In this document: piece by piece, positions 11,280-22,984 of the stretch
Numbering within the stretch: the stretch's first letter is position 1
Layout: each line of letters opens with the position of its first letter
DNA from: Tanypteryx hageni
Taxonomy: Eukaryota; Arthropoda; Insecta; Odonata; Petaluridae
Length of the DNA: 64,000 nucleotides
Assembly (NCBI GenBank): GCA_028673005.1
Contig: CM054115.1
Coordinates: 197,416,370-197,480,369, forward strand
Reading direction: 5' to 3'
Notes under the pieces: generated by a model
The model's input: the letters and a program-made list of their open reading frames with translations, nothing else
The model's database searches: none
What the model was told of the DNA's origin: nothing
Position numbers and translations under genes: made by a program

Positions 11280-12161
11280 GGGACAACGTCTCACGATAAG
11301 GATTTTAGGAAAATTATCTTAAATTTCGGTGCGATTTTATAGGACAATTCTTTCCGAACTAGTGCATGAATATTTCTTCTGGACCATGGGATTTGTTTGG
11401 TTTGATCGATGTGACCTGCTGAGCGATTTCACTGAAAAAAATGTCATCGATAGGGTCGTTCCTATATGCCAGTGAGAATCCCTCTCGATCGTCATCATAA
11501 AAAATAAAGACTGTCTGAAATTGTTTGTTCAATAAATTTGCTTCTTCAACACTCTGGTGAGCAATTAATTCACTCTCACTTAACAGTGAGCCCGAGGCGG
11601 GGTCTCTGCTTAGAAAATTTCTGACTTAGTTCTAAAACGATTTAGAATCCTCCTTCAAAAACTCGCTAAGTAATTTTTCTTTAAAATATCAAAGCGCCTT
11701 AGACAGGATTTGCCTTGGTTTGGAGCGATTTATTGTTTCATAATCAACTCTATTTGCAAAATCGTGACGTTTGATGATACGTATATTAATTATCCGAGAG
11801 TGACATTTACTCAAACGTATACCTAGTAACAGCATGTAGGAAACCAAGCGAGAAATTTTTTTATATAAATATTAAAAAGTAATCAATCGCAGGTATATGG
11901 AAGTAGCCGCTAATTATAACGAGTTGGTCTGTACATGCGGAAATAAACAGAGGTAATTGCTTATCCCGGCTGTAGATTGGTCGAACGTTCGTTTTGGACG
12001 GTTTGAATAACGCGCATCTTTTTTGAGCCGTTTCCTCGAACACCACACCAAACCCTTTCTACTTCGTTATCGCTAATAGGAATCGGATAGTTATCACATT
12101 TGGAATCGACCGCTACGAAAATTCCTCCATTCAAGCGAGAGGATTGGTTTTTTCCATACAT
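11280..12161 (-). pseudogene. CR1/Jockey-group LINE fragment (endonuclease to start of RT)
   Basis: On the minus strand, 12,161-11,961 encodes a piece of an APE-type endonuclease (RLNGGIFVAVDSKCDNYPI … VERVWC). Near 11,590-11,330 the text resembles the linker and N-terminus of the reverse transcriptase (SESELIAHQSVEEANLLN … IKPNKSHGPEEI). Many stops separate the pieces. The endonuclease fragment resembles the copy at 48,985-49,230, so both belong to one family. Confidence 0.7.
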
Positions 12162-12165
12162 TCTG

Positions 12166-13379
12166 CAATCACGGGGGAAAATTTCTTCATCGACTGTCGT
12201 ATAGCAAACATTAGTTACATATCGCTAGAGGAAATGTGGGTGGGACCCTATTGCTCGGTAAATATTTACCATCCATTAATACACCATCTTACATTATCAT
12301 TTGACATCGCGCAATTCCTCGAATCCAGAGAGAACTTTAATTTAACCTTAAAAAAATCCTCAATTACACTAGGCGCTACCCCGTCCGCATTCGGCAGTGC
12401 AGTGCACACCAGAAGCGTTTACAGATATACTACACGAATAAAACAATATATGAATAAAATTATGCAGTCAAGGTTGCTCTTTCTCTAACCACGTGATTAA
12501 CCAGTCTCTGGGTACATTCTCCTTACCCTTCGTTGTCCCGCTAATTTCCTAGCCTCATGGATTAATCCGACAGTCCTTTAGTTCGTTGGCTTCAATTGAA
12601 AGTTTTGGTTTTCTGTTAAAGCTTGTCCTAAAGTTCTTAAGCTAGTTTCAGAAGGAGAATAAAATTCAATTTTCATCCAACAATCCATACGATCACCAAT
12701 AGAGCGATTCTTAAATTATATATATTGAAATCAACGAAATTACGATATAACCTCACTAGTAGTCGGTGCTTACAAACTGCAAGCGCTTCAAAAAATCACC
12801 ATACACCTAGATCGAAACCCGTAAATAAACAAACACGATCTCCAGGGCAACAACACTTCAGTCACGTTGAGCCTTTATGTATTAAATAACAAATTCCACG
12901 AGTAATAGCAGTATATTTATAACTTTCCGTGAAATTAAGGCAACTATCCGTAATTCCCAAATTCTCTGGCAATCGGCTCGTGTCCAAGTTATCGTATTTC
13001 AAGTTTCGTGACTCAGATCGCCCTGCATGAGCAATAAAAATAATCATCATTAAGTCAATATCCTATACACGAAATTTATGGAAAAATTAGGATATATTCT
13101 GTTAAGATGATGGCATCATCACCCATGCCTTTAGCACATATTTGAATTAAAAAATCGAGAAATAGGTATGAAGCCATTATATTTAAAATTGAAAAAAGTT
13201 TAAATTCCTAGAAAAACAACGAAACACAACATTAAAATACTTTTCACGTTTTACCGTTCCTGCTATATGGGTTGCTTCTCCTATTGTGATCCCTTATAGC
13301 TATGGAGAAAAACAAATCTATTCGCTCTTTCCTACAGTCGATAACCCAAATTTATTCATCATGTTTGTGCTTTCAGTAT
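12166..13379. other. No recognisable gene or element
   Basis: A 114-codon plus-strand frame at 12,144-12,488 has no known motif. A string near 12,395-12,423 (GTGCACACCAGAAGCG) is nearly repeated near 55,835-55,860, which may mean a shared old repeat. Confidence 0.4.
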
Positions 13380-13645
13380 TACGTGAGAATTGCAATCACA
13401 GTGCGTGATGCAATTAGTGTTATGGATAAAGTAAAATCTTACATATTATAGGAAGAAATTATTGGTGATGATGTTTCCATAATTTGCCTGATATTGAAAA
13501 TTAGATTAATATGATTATGGGAATAAACTTGATGTTAATTCAATTAAAGAAAATTGAAAAATATATAAATCCGTCAAAAAAAATTTCTATAACTCCAATA
13601 ATTTTTACTTTCATTTGAGATTCGAGTTATAGAAGTTCCACTATA
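13380..13645 (+). mobile_element. pogo-like transposon 3' end (degraded)
   Basis: The sequence ends with GAGATTCGAGTTATAGAAG and then TTCCAC next to TA, the type of TA-flanked end seen in pogo/Tigger elements. The reading VRDAISVMDKVKSYI upstream is reminiscent of a transposase C-terminus. A similar end, GAGATTCGAGTTATGGAAG, recurs at 15,575-15,595 on the far side of the mariner element. The element is old and no left end was found. Confidence 0.35.
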
Positions 13646-14055
13646 TAAAGGGTGATACGGAGATACCTCCGAAAACTTCGGGAGATTGTTAAGCTGTTCA
13701 AAATAAGGAGAAATTTCATGTGATTATATATCGATAAACGTGTTACAGCTCCATTTGGTCCATGCCGCTTAGTGGGATTTGGGGTCATAGAAGGAAGAAA
13801 AGGAGCAGCATTGTAGTGCGTAACTTAATTAATGTTCTCAATAATCCTATGAAGTACTTAAAAATAATAAATTTTCAAAAAGACCTTCCGAACGTATGCA
13901 CGCTTTAGTTCTTCGTCATAAGGAGTTTCTGATACGCTCAATGAGTACAGGTTGTACTGCAACAGTTTGACAAGCATTTTGAATCCTCTGCCAAAGCTCA
14001 TCTCTAGTGTTGACTTATTCAGGGTATACCGTGGTCTTTAGGGTCCCCCAAATGC

Positions 14056-14514
14056 CGAAATGACACGGACTCTTCGCAGAAGTTCCGCGTATTTTCCTTT
14101 TGCTCGTCTGTCAGATTTTTGGGTACTATTTTTGCACAAACTTTTCGCATGTCCAAATGGTCTTTCAAACTTTGGACGGCTTTTTTATTAATTTTCATCT
14201 CATTTGCAACGAATCTAACCGACAACCGTCGGTCTGTAGCAATAACAGACCTCACCCCGCTCCACATTCTCATCTGATTTCACCGTGGAAGGTCTTCCCG
14301 AGCGATAATCATCTTCCACATTTTCTCCTCCTTCTTTAAATGCCTTGTGCCAACGAAAAACTACTGCTTTGGATAAAACTTCATCGCCATACGTTCTTTT
14401 TAACTTATCAAACGTTTCCGTAGCAGTTTCGTTCATTTTGACGCAAAATTTAATGGCGTACCGTTGCTCGATATTCCGCTCCATTTTTACCGCTGTTGAT
14501 GCATCATACTTCAC
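14056..14514 (-). pseudogene. mariner transposase N-terminal region
   Basis: On the minus strand the first block reads ERNIEQRYAIKFCVKMNETA … VVFRWHKAFKEGGENVEDD, then YRSGRPST. The second block reads MKINKKAVQSLKDHLDMRKV … CAKIVPKNLTDEQKE. These are the paired helix-turn-helix DNA-binding domains and linker of mariner transposases. A frame change falls near 14,220-14,270. No catalytic domain follows; the reading passes directly into the C-terminal segment in the left inverted arm. Confidence 0.85.
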
Positions 14515-14516
14515 GG

Positions 14517-15312
14517 TCTGGTCAGTTCTTCATGAGCAGCAGCTTTATCCGTACCACTTTCAGCGAGTTCACAGTTTGCTCGAGTCTGATATTCAACCGC
14601 GTAAAGTTTTTCATCAGCGGTTACTTCAAGAGTGCGCGACGGTTCCGGACTTTCTATCGAGAGTGCTATTCACCGATGAAGCAACTTTTACCAGGAATGG
14701 CATTTTCAATTCCCATAATGCTCACGTATGGAATGACGATTATCCCCACGTAACTCGACACGCTCACCATCAGCACCAATTTTCTGTCAATGTATGGATA
14801 GGAGTTGTAGGCGATAATTTAGTCGGTCCATCTAAATTGCCTGTACGTCTTACTGGACAAAGTTACCGTGAGTTTCTACAGGATACATTGCCAACTCTCC
14901 TAGAAAACATTCAACTTGCATTGAAAATCACAATGTGGTTTATGCATGATGGCCCTCCAGCACATTACACCTGAATGGTACGAGGACTTCTTAATGAATC
15001 TTCGGAGTTCGGTGGATTGGTCGAGGAGGCCCAACGCACGGGCCAGCTAGATCTACAGAATTAAATCCGTATGATTTTTGCATTTGGGGGGCCCTAAAGA
15101 CTATGGTTTACGCTGAATACGTCAACACAAGAAAGGAGCTTTGGCAGAGGATTCAAAATGCTTGTCAAACCATTAAAGCACAACCTGTCCTCTTTGAGCG
15201 TATCAGGAAGTCCTTAAGACGAAGGACTAAAGCGTGCATAGGTTCAGAAGGTATTTTTGAAAATATGTTACGATTTTTAATACCTCATAGGATTATTGAG
15301 AACATTAATTAA
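14517..15312 (+). pseudogene. IS630/mariner-superfamily DDE transposase domain
   Basis: The protein begins at VLHEQQLYPYHFQRV, inside the usual inter-domain region, and holds two catalytic aspartates in VLFTDEATFTRNG and WFMHDGPPAHYT. The third acidic motif, normally S-P-D-L, reads STELNPYDFCIWG, so the expected aspartate is glutamate. A TGA at about 14,972 and a frame change near 15,060 break it. The C-terminal 75 codons (15,103-15,312) lie in the right inverted arm. The DNA-binding N-terminus is missing. Confidence 0.85.
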
Positions 15313-15767
15313 GTTACACACTACAATGCTACTCCTTTTCTTCCTTCTATGACCCCAACTTCCACTCAGCGGCATGGAACAAATGGAGTTGTATCTCGTA
15401 AAAGGTGCGTTTATCGATATAACCAAATGAACTTTTGTCTTTATTTTGATACGCTTAACAAGCTCCCCAAGTTTTCGGAGGTACATATTTCCATATCACC
15501 CTGTAAATACAAATATTTAAAAATATTTTTCCATAACTTTAGTTTTCCAATACTCGCATAATTATTACTTTTCCTTGAGATTCGAGTTATGGAAGTTAAA
15601 GCGTAAGCATTAATTTCCATTAAAAGCATTAAAACACTGCAATCATTGCGTATAATATCAGATCCCTTTAAAAGCATTTAGGTCGTTGTCATTGTGTTTA
15701 AAGTCTTTTGTTGTTGAAAAGAAGAAAAAATTCATCCTTTTGACCAACGTTTATATTAACATCGCGC

Positions 15768-16096
<329 letters not shown>

Positions 16097-16103
16097 AGCA
16101 TTT

Positions 16104-16465
16104 TTATAATTGGTTATGACAAATGTTCTATAAACCTGCAGAATTTCAGCTTCCTAAAACTATTAGATTGGTCTACACACTGGGAAAACATTTTCCAATG
16201 CTAACTTATGGGAGATATTCCGGGGTATCAGGAGTCGAACCCAGGACACTGTAAGAAAAACTAACAATAATTATTAAAAGATATTTATGCCGTCTAGCAA
16301 CACGGAAAATTTCATTTTTATAGCTCAAGGGCATATACCCAAAATTAATTTACAAAAATGGCGCAATGCTTCTCTTATGGGAAAAAATGCAATTTTCGGA
16401 ATTTCTGGAGTCGAACTCATGAAACTTAGGTAAAATGTCTCATTTTATATGAAAATTTCTTCATC
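16104..16465 (-). repeat. M1 5' fragment, minus strand
   Basis: It contains the two M1 subrepeats with the inverted strings GGAGTCGAACCCAGG and GGAGTCGAACTCATG. It lacks the 3' hairpin end and runs directly into an inverted M2 piece. Confidence 0.65.
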
Positions 16466-16777
16466 ATATGTCTAAACAGTTATCAATTTGTTTGAATTTT
16501 AAAAACTTTCAACTGCCAAACAAAAAAAATATCAAAATTTGTATAATCCATATTTCGTTTTTTTATGAATTCTACTTACAAAAAAAATTTCAACTCCGTT
16601 GCACATGCGGAAATACATTAACCTTGAAAATTGGTTTAAACAATTGCGAATTTTTAGCGGCCGCATTGTTGCACTTTTTGAAGATTTTCGTTTTTTCTAG
16701 TCGGTTTTGCACAAAATCCTACCTAAGAAAAAAATGTCGAATCTCCAGCTCATCTGGAAATGCCTAACATTAGTATT
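16466..16777 (-). repeat. M2 5' fragment, minus strand
   Basis: Inverted M2 sequence ends at the 5' start TACTAATGTTAGGCA near 16,777. It is head to head with the M1 unit that begins at 16,845; the spacer between them is in the inverted orientation. Confidence 0.65.
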
Positions 16778-17408
16778 CTTCTGTTATCATTATATATTGA
16801 CGTTCCTTACAGAGGAGGAGGAGGAGGATATAACAGGAGTATACTAATGTCCAGCACAAACTACAGGAGCTAGAGACCAGAAAGCTTAAGTTTTGTAGAT
16901 ATGTTACAGAAACATTCAGATAAAATGAGATTTCTTACCTAAGTGACATGAGTTCGACTCCAGAAATTCCGAAATTTGCCTTTTTTCCCATAAGAAAAGC
17001 ATTGCGCCATTTTTGTAAATAAATTATGGGCACTTGTCGGTAAGATAGAAAGCTGAAATTTTCATTGTTGCTAGATGGCTATAATATCTATTAGAAAGTT
17101 TTGTCACTTTTGCTTAGAGTGACTTGGGTTTGACTCCAGGGACCCCGGAATATCTCCCATAAGTTAGCATGGGAAAACGCAATCCAGTGTGTAGACCAAT
17201 CTAATAAGTTTAGCTAGCTGAAATTTTGCAAGAATATAGAACTTTTCTCATAACCAACTATAAAAATCGAAAATTTTAAAATTGTTAATTTTTAGGGGTT
17301 GTTTTAACCGCATTTGAACATTAAAGTTTAATAATTTATTAGGTATTACGGGATGAGCTAGGAAGCTGCTTTTTTGTATTTTATTTACAGAATAGTGCTT
17401 CTTCTTCT

Positions 17409-19860
17409 TCATCTAAAGGCTAAGCCTTGTCGCTGCAACCATGAACTCCTGTCCTCTGCCATTCTCTTCAACATCTCGTACTTCTCAACTCCCATCACTG
17501 ACTCCACGTCATCTAGGTATTTCTTTCTTGGTCTGCCTCTTCCTTTCTTCCCTAAAAGTTTCCCCTCCAAGATGTTCACAATTAATCCATTATGTCTAAT
17601 CACATGGCCTAAAAATTTTGCCTTCCTTTCTTCCATTCCTCTGATCAGTTTCCTTTCTTCTTTTACTTCTTCCAAAACTTCAAGGTTTGTCTTTCTCTCT
17701 GTCCAACTTGTCTTTATCAATCTTCTCCATATCCACATTTCTGTCGCTTCCAGACGGGACCTCTCCCTCTTTCCTAACGTCCAACTTTCACTACCATAAA
17801 GTATGGTACTCCAGACAAAAGCTTTTGCAAAGGATTTCCTTACTTCCAAATTCATGTGACTGCTTGTCAGTAGGCTCCTTTTGCATTGAAAAGCTTGCTT
17901 TGCAAGTGCTATTCTTCTTTTCACTTCCTGTACACATCTATTATCTTCAGTAATTGTACTACCTAGGTAGCAAAACTGCTTCACCTGCTCAATTTCCTGA
18001 TTGTCTATTTTGATCTTTGATATTGTCCCTGCATTACTTTTGCCTATAACCATCAATTTGGTTTTCTTGATATTTATCTTTAATTCCCACTGTTTTAACG
18101 TGTCCGATAATACTTTCAGCATTTTATTCATTTCTCTTTTTGAATCGCTGAATATTACAATGTCATCTGCAAATCTAATGCAGTGTATTCTAACTCCATT
18201 TATTTTTATGCCTTTTGTCTTTTCCTTCATAACTTCTATACTTTCTTCAATGAACATATTAAACAAATATGGAGATAGCGGACATCCTTGTCTTACTCCT
18301 TTCCTTATCTTTGCTTCACTCTCTAATCCATTTATATTTATTCTTGTAGTTTGATTTTGATAAAGCTTAAAAATTAATCTTCTGTCCCTCCAATCAATAC
18401 CTATTTTTTTCATAGTCTTAAACAACAGTTCCCAATTAACTGTATCAAAGGCCTTCTCCAAATCAATAAACGTTAAATATAATGTCCTGTTCATTTCTAA
18501 ACATCTTTCCATTATCACCCTGAGGGCTAATATAGCTTCTCTCGTTCCTCTCCCACTTCTAAATCCAAATTGATCTTCACTAATATAATGTTCTATTTTC
18601 CTTTTTATTCTGTTTTTCACGATATAAATTAAAACTTTTGAGGCGTGCGAAAGTAGTGAAATTGTTCTGTAGTTACTGCACTCCACTGCATTCCCCTTCT
18701 TTGGTAAACTTATAGTTTTACTTTTTATAAAGTCATCAGGTAATTTTCCTTTTTCGTAACAATCTTTTATAATTTTAAAGAAATGTTCTTTTGCTTCCTC
18801 CCCTAAGTTCTTCAAAAGTTCTGCAGGTATACCATCAACACCTGTTGCCTTGCCTGAATTAAGATTATTAATAGCTTTATAAAACTCTTCTTTGGTTATT
18901 GTTGGGCCTAGCTCGTCATTTCTTATTTCCTCTTCATTTTCAATAAATCTACATCCATCTCCAACATCTCTTCCACTATATAATTCTTCTATGTATTCTT
19001 TCCACCGAGCACATACTTTTTCATTTTCCCATAACATATTTCCTTCCTTATCCTTAACTATTGCCGATTTAGTTCTTGGTTTGTACTGGAGAGTTTTAAT
19101 TTTGAAGTATGCTTTGTCTTGCCTTCCTCCCTTTGTATCTTCCTCAATTTCCTTCACTATCTCTTTGGTCCATCTCTCTTTTTCTTCTCTGCATTTGTTA
19201 ATAATCTCATTCTTAACTTTTTTATAAGTTTCATCATTTCCATTCTTCCTCAACTTGTTCCTTTCTTCAATTAAAATCAGTATCTCCTCAGTCATCCAAG
19301 GTTTTCTAGGCTCCAATTTTCTCTTTCCAATAACTTCCTCTGTAGCTTTAATAACCCCTTTTTTAAATTCCTCCCAACTAAGTTGTCCTTCATAATTTCT
19401 CATCAACTCATTTGTTTTTTCTTGGTAATTCTTAGCCGTTGGTAACTCTTTCAGTCCCTGTAGATGCCAGTTCTTTTTAACTGTTCTCTTTATTTTCTTA
19501 AACCTAATATTGCATTTTGCCATGACTAGCTTGTGGTCACTGTCTACATCTGGACCTGGGTAACTATAACACGATTTTACCTGGTTCTTATATCTTCTTT
19601 TTACTAAAATATAATCTATTTGAAACCTTCTTCTGTCTGGCGCCTCCCATGTGTATCTTCTTCTTTTGGGAACTTCAAAGAAAGTGTTTGATACCATCAT
19701 CTCATTCTGTTCACAAAACTCAATTAATCTTTCTCCCCTTTCATTTGTTTCACCTAAACCAAATTTTCCTACCATTCTACTATTTCGACTAGATCCAATC
19801 ACAGCATTAAAGTCTCCCATTATTATTACATTATCTTTATCTTTTGTCATCTTTATAAGT
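17409..19860 (-). CDS. RTE LINE endonuclease C-terminus and reverse transcriptase
   Basis: An open frame of 832 codons runs from 19,907; its first 18 codons come from the inverted junction, so the true element sequence starts near KMTKDKDN. The endonuclease half shows MGDFNAVIG and SDHKLVMAKC. The reverse transcriptase shows RKGVRQGCPLSPYLFNMF and the catalytic FADDIVIF. The C-terminus carries KAKFLGHVIRH and KKGRGRPRKKYLDD, typical of RTE/BovB-like proteins. The protein nicks target DNA and copies its RNA there. The unbroken frame implies recent insertion, but the missing N-terminus makes this copy inactive. Confidence 0.9.
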
Positions 19861-20185
19861 AGGGGTGTTTTGGGGTGGGATGCGATTATATAGCCTCTCC
19901 CACTCAAATGTCAACCTCACCTGCACGTGGTGCACCCTGCTTCACAGACGAGGCTCTGGCGTCCGAGTGACTCCCGGGATAAGGAGTCCCCCCTCTACCA
20001 AATGCCAACGGCCTATTTAGGGGCGGATGAGAAGGTGGAGGGGTAGGGCACCCTCTTGCCCTTGGGGTGGGAAACTGCCCCTAAAGGCGGAGGAACTATT
20101 TTGATAGTCAACGGCATAGGATGGAGAAGGCAACAGGAAACCACTCCATTAAAGATCCTATTGGATATCCCGAGGGTAGCAACCA
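19861..20185 (+). other. RTE LINE 5' UTR (inverted segment)
   Basis: The sequence contains GTAGGGCACCCTCTTGCCC, CAACGGCATAGGATGGAGAA and GAAACCACTCCATTAAAGA, a leader pattern I associate with RTE/BovB-like LINEs. An ATG at about 20,185 opens the ORF. It lies opposite in orientation to the RT-coding part. Confidence 0.7.
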
Positions 20186-20889
20186 TGGAAGGTTTTAGAA
20201 AGGAATTTGTTACTGATCATGGTATTCGGAACCCAAGATCCGGCAGGGGATGTAGCAGGGCTTCTCAGGTCGTTATCCAACGAAATCCCTGTCAAAACGT
20301 CAAAATAGGTACTTGGAACGTCAGAACATTACTAAAAATAGGTGTAACGAGACCAGACCGATAACGGACTTTGCTGTTCATTTTATTTTGTTTTTGCGCG
20401 CAGCCAACAGGGTGCGCGTCAGTTCTCTCCTCTCTTGTGGAAGCTTACGTTGTGTAGTGTGCGCCCCAGGCGATTAAAGGTGTTTGTGTTTTTACGCGTA
20501 ACTTTCATTTGTGCCCTTTCCTCTCCGAGAAACCCTAGCCCGTCACATAGGTAAATTAGAAGAAATAAAGAAAGAAATGGAGAAAAATGAGATTGATATC
20601 TTAGGTTTATGTGAAACAAGGTGGCAAGAGAAAGGAGATTTTTACAGTGATAAATTTAGAATAATTCATAGTGGAGGTGAAAAGAGAGGAAGGAATGGAA
20701 TAGCAGTCATTATTAGTAAGAAATGGGCAAACAGTGTTTGCAATACATATCACATAAATGATAGGTTGTTGATGGTAAGAATGAGCACCGTGCCAACGGA
20801 TACAGTGATAATACAAGCGTATTTCCCAACAAGTAGTGCAGAAGAAGGAGAAGTAGAAAAGGTGTATGAAGAAATAGAAGAACTTATAA
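20185..20889 (+). pseudogene. RTE LINE endonuclease N-terminus, split by a solo LTR
   Basis: The reading starts MEGFRKEFVTDHGIRNPRSG and reaches VKIGTWNVRTLLKIG before the LTR insertion at 20,343. It resumes at 20,548 with KLEEIKKEMEKNEIDILGLC, then ETRW, and continues to GRNGIAVIISKKWAN and YEEIEELI. These are the first motifs of an APE-like endonuclease (W-N-V-R and E-T-R-W). The two halves abut in frame when the LTR and one duplicated TAGG are ignored. Confidence 0.88.
20343..20547 (+). mobile_element. Solo LTR of a Gypsy-type element
   Basis: The 205-bp insert has TGTAACG and CGTCACA ends and a 4-bp target duplication, TAGG, at 20,339-20,342 and 20,548-20,551. It interrupts the RTE endonuclease. 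A solo LTR arises by recombination between the two LTRs of a full insertion. ATTAAA near 20,475 could be its polyadenylation signal. Confidence 0.85.
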
Positions 20890-21330
20890 AGAATAGTGCA
20901 TTTGCACAAATAAACATTTCAACCTCTCCATATATATATTGCGGCAACCGTTAAAAATGTTTAAATTTAAATAATTAAAAAATATTATTTTACTTCTAGA
21001 AGTGTTACAACTTTAAATTTTGGCTCAGATGTGTAGCATTAGTACCCCATAATGGAGAAAGTGTAAAAATTTTAAAATTTCAACATTTGGGGATTTTTTA
21101 AACTATTTATTTTTACATGTGGGAAAAACGAAAATCGCTGCGGTGGTGAAATCTTTGGAACTAATAGAATATTTGAAATGATAAAATATCTGTCTGAAAA
21201 ATTAATGTTTTTTCAAGGTGAGATGAAATGCTTGCAGCATGCAAGCACCTTTTACTAGTATGTTATATCCTACTCCTCCTCCTCTGTAAGGAACTTCAAT
21301 ATATAATGATATATATAACATATAGGAGTA

Positions 21331-21720
21331 TACTAATGTTCAGCCCAAACAACAGGAGCTAGAGAGCTGAAAGTTTCAGTTTTTTAGATATGATGGAGAA
21401 ACCTACAGATAAAATGAGACTTACCACCTAAGTGACATGAGTTTGACTCCAGAAATTCTTAAATTTGCATTTTTTCCAATGAGAAAAGCATTGCGCCATT
21501 TTCATAAATTAATTTTGTGCACTTGCCCGTAAGGTAGAACAATGAAATTTTTAGTGTTGCTAGACGGCCGCAATATCTATTAAGAATTTTTGTTACTTTT
21601 GCTTACAGTGTCCTGGGATCGACTCCAGATACCCCGGAATATATTGATGAAATATGAAAAATGAATGTTTTTTTATGTTGAAATGATATGCTTGCAGAAT
21701 GCAAGCACCAACTATTAGTA
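21331..21720 (+). repeat. M1 unit with internal deletion
   Basis: The first two M1 subrepeats are joined near 21,648 directly to the terminal 75 bases with the hairpin (TGCTTGCAGAATGCAAGCA). The result is a 390-bp miniature version ending CTATTAGT. Confidence 0.65.
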
Positions 21721-21788
21721 TGTTATATCCTACTCTTCCTCTGTAAGGGTCGTCGATATATAATGATGATATATAACATATAGGAGGA

Positions 21789-22980
21789 TACTAATATCCA
21801 GCCCAAACTACAAGAGCTAGAGAGGTGAATGTTTTAGTTTTTGTAGATATGATAAATAAATTTTCAGATAAAATGAGATTTCTTACCTAAGTTTCATGAG
21901 TTCGACTCCAGAAATTCCGAAAATTGTATTTTTTCCCATGAGAAAAGCATTGCGCCATTTTTGTAAATTAATTTTGGGCATTTGCCGTGAGCTAGAAGAA
22001 TGAAATTTTCAGTGTTGCTAGACGGCCGCAATATCTATTAAGAATTATTGTTACTTTTGCTTAAAGTTTCCTGGGATCGACTCCAGATACCCCGGAATAT
22101 CTCCCATAAATTAGCATGGGAAAATGTTATCCGAGTGTGTAGACCAATCTAATAGGTTTAGGAAGCTGAAATTTTGCAGGAGTATAGAATTTTTTTCATA
22201 AACAACTCAAAAAATCGAAAATTACAAAATTGTTAATTTTAGGGGTTGTTTGAACCCCATTTGTACTTTAAAGGTTATTAAAATTTTCTTGGAAACTATA
22301 TGCTGTAGGTTCGAGTTTTTGAAATGATTTTGTAGAAAATAATACATTAAAAAAATGAAATTTTGAAAAAGTTAAAAAAGTTGACAAATAATTATCCGCA
22401 ATTGTTTAAATATATTTTTGAAGTTTATGTATAACCGAATGTGCTACGAAGCTGAAATTTTTTTAGAGGTTTGTAAAAATACGTAAAAGGGATTATAAAA
22501 ATTTTGATATTTTCATTTGTTTGGTAGTTAAAAATTCTTAAAGTTTAAACAAATAGGTATATGTTTATATACGGGGTGTGTTAGAAAGCTGAAAGTTTTA
22601 AGTTATTTAGAGTTTAATCTATAAAGAAGAATAAACATTTCAAAGTATCCATGAAATTTACCGCGGCCGTTAAAAGTTATTTAAATTTTAACAATTAGTT
22701 AAATTTTATTTCACTTCTAGAAGTACTACAACTTTAAAATTTGGCAAAAATGTGTAGTATTAGTACCCCATAATCGAGAAAGTATAAAATTCTTAAAATT
22801 GCAAAGTATGGGGATTTTTTTAATCTATTATTTATACATAAGGGAAAAACGAAAATCGCTTCGGAGGTGAAATATTTAGAATTAAAAAAATATTTGTAAT
22901 GATGAAATATCTGTCTGAAAAATGAATGGTTTTCATGGTGAGATGATATGCTTGCAGAATGCAAGCACCTTCTACTGGTA
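21789..22980 (+). repeat. M1 unit, long form
   Basis: About 1.19 kb, starting TACTAATATCCAGCCC and ending at the hairpin plus CTACTGGT, so the terminal CTAG is mutated to CTGG. It includes extra internal subrepeats at 22,270-22,600 absent from the 915-bp form. Confidence 0.65.
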
Positions 22981-22984
22981 TTAT

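Larger units (their letters stand above)
13648..15503. mobile_element. Chimeric mariner-superfamily element with long inverted arms
   Basis: The left arm (13,648-14,055) and right arm (15,080-15,503) are inverted copies of each other at roughly 80-90% by eye. The termini are (A/C)AGGGTGATA and a TA dinucleotide flanks each side (13,646-13,647 and 15,504-15,505), as expected for Tc1/mariner insertion. Each arm carries the 3' coding end of the same DDE transposase. Between them lie a mariner-type N-terminus on the minus strand and a DDE domain on the plus strand, joined head to head near 14,515. Confidence 0.75.
17399..20889 (-). mobile_element. RTE-clade LINE with inverted 5' end
   Basis: The 3' part lies on the minus strand (19,860 down to 17,399) and ends in a (GAA)n-type tail, as in many RTE elements. 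The 5' part (5' UTR and endonuclease N-terminus) lies on the plus strand at 19,861-20,889. The whole is flanked by a 10-bp duplication, AGAATAGTGC, at 17,389-17,398 and 20,890-20,899. A shared ACTTATAAAG marks both inversion ends. This is the structure expected from twin priming. Confidence 0.9.
16842..21258 (+). repeat. M1 unit split by the RTE LINE
   Basis: Sequence at 16,842-17,398 and 20,890-21,258 forms one M1 unit of about 915 bp, the same length as the intact M1 unit at 28,858-29,772. It ends at the hairpin and TACTAGT near 21,250. Confidence 0.7.

Noticed and set aside
17409..19907. Host gene for a craniofacial-development-protein-2-like product
   Set aside because: Annotated genomes often give RTE/BovB reverse transcriptases such names. 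The reverse transcriptase, endonuclease, (GAA)n tail and target duplication show it is a LINE.
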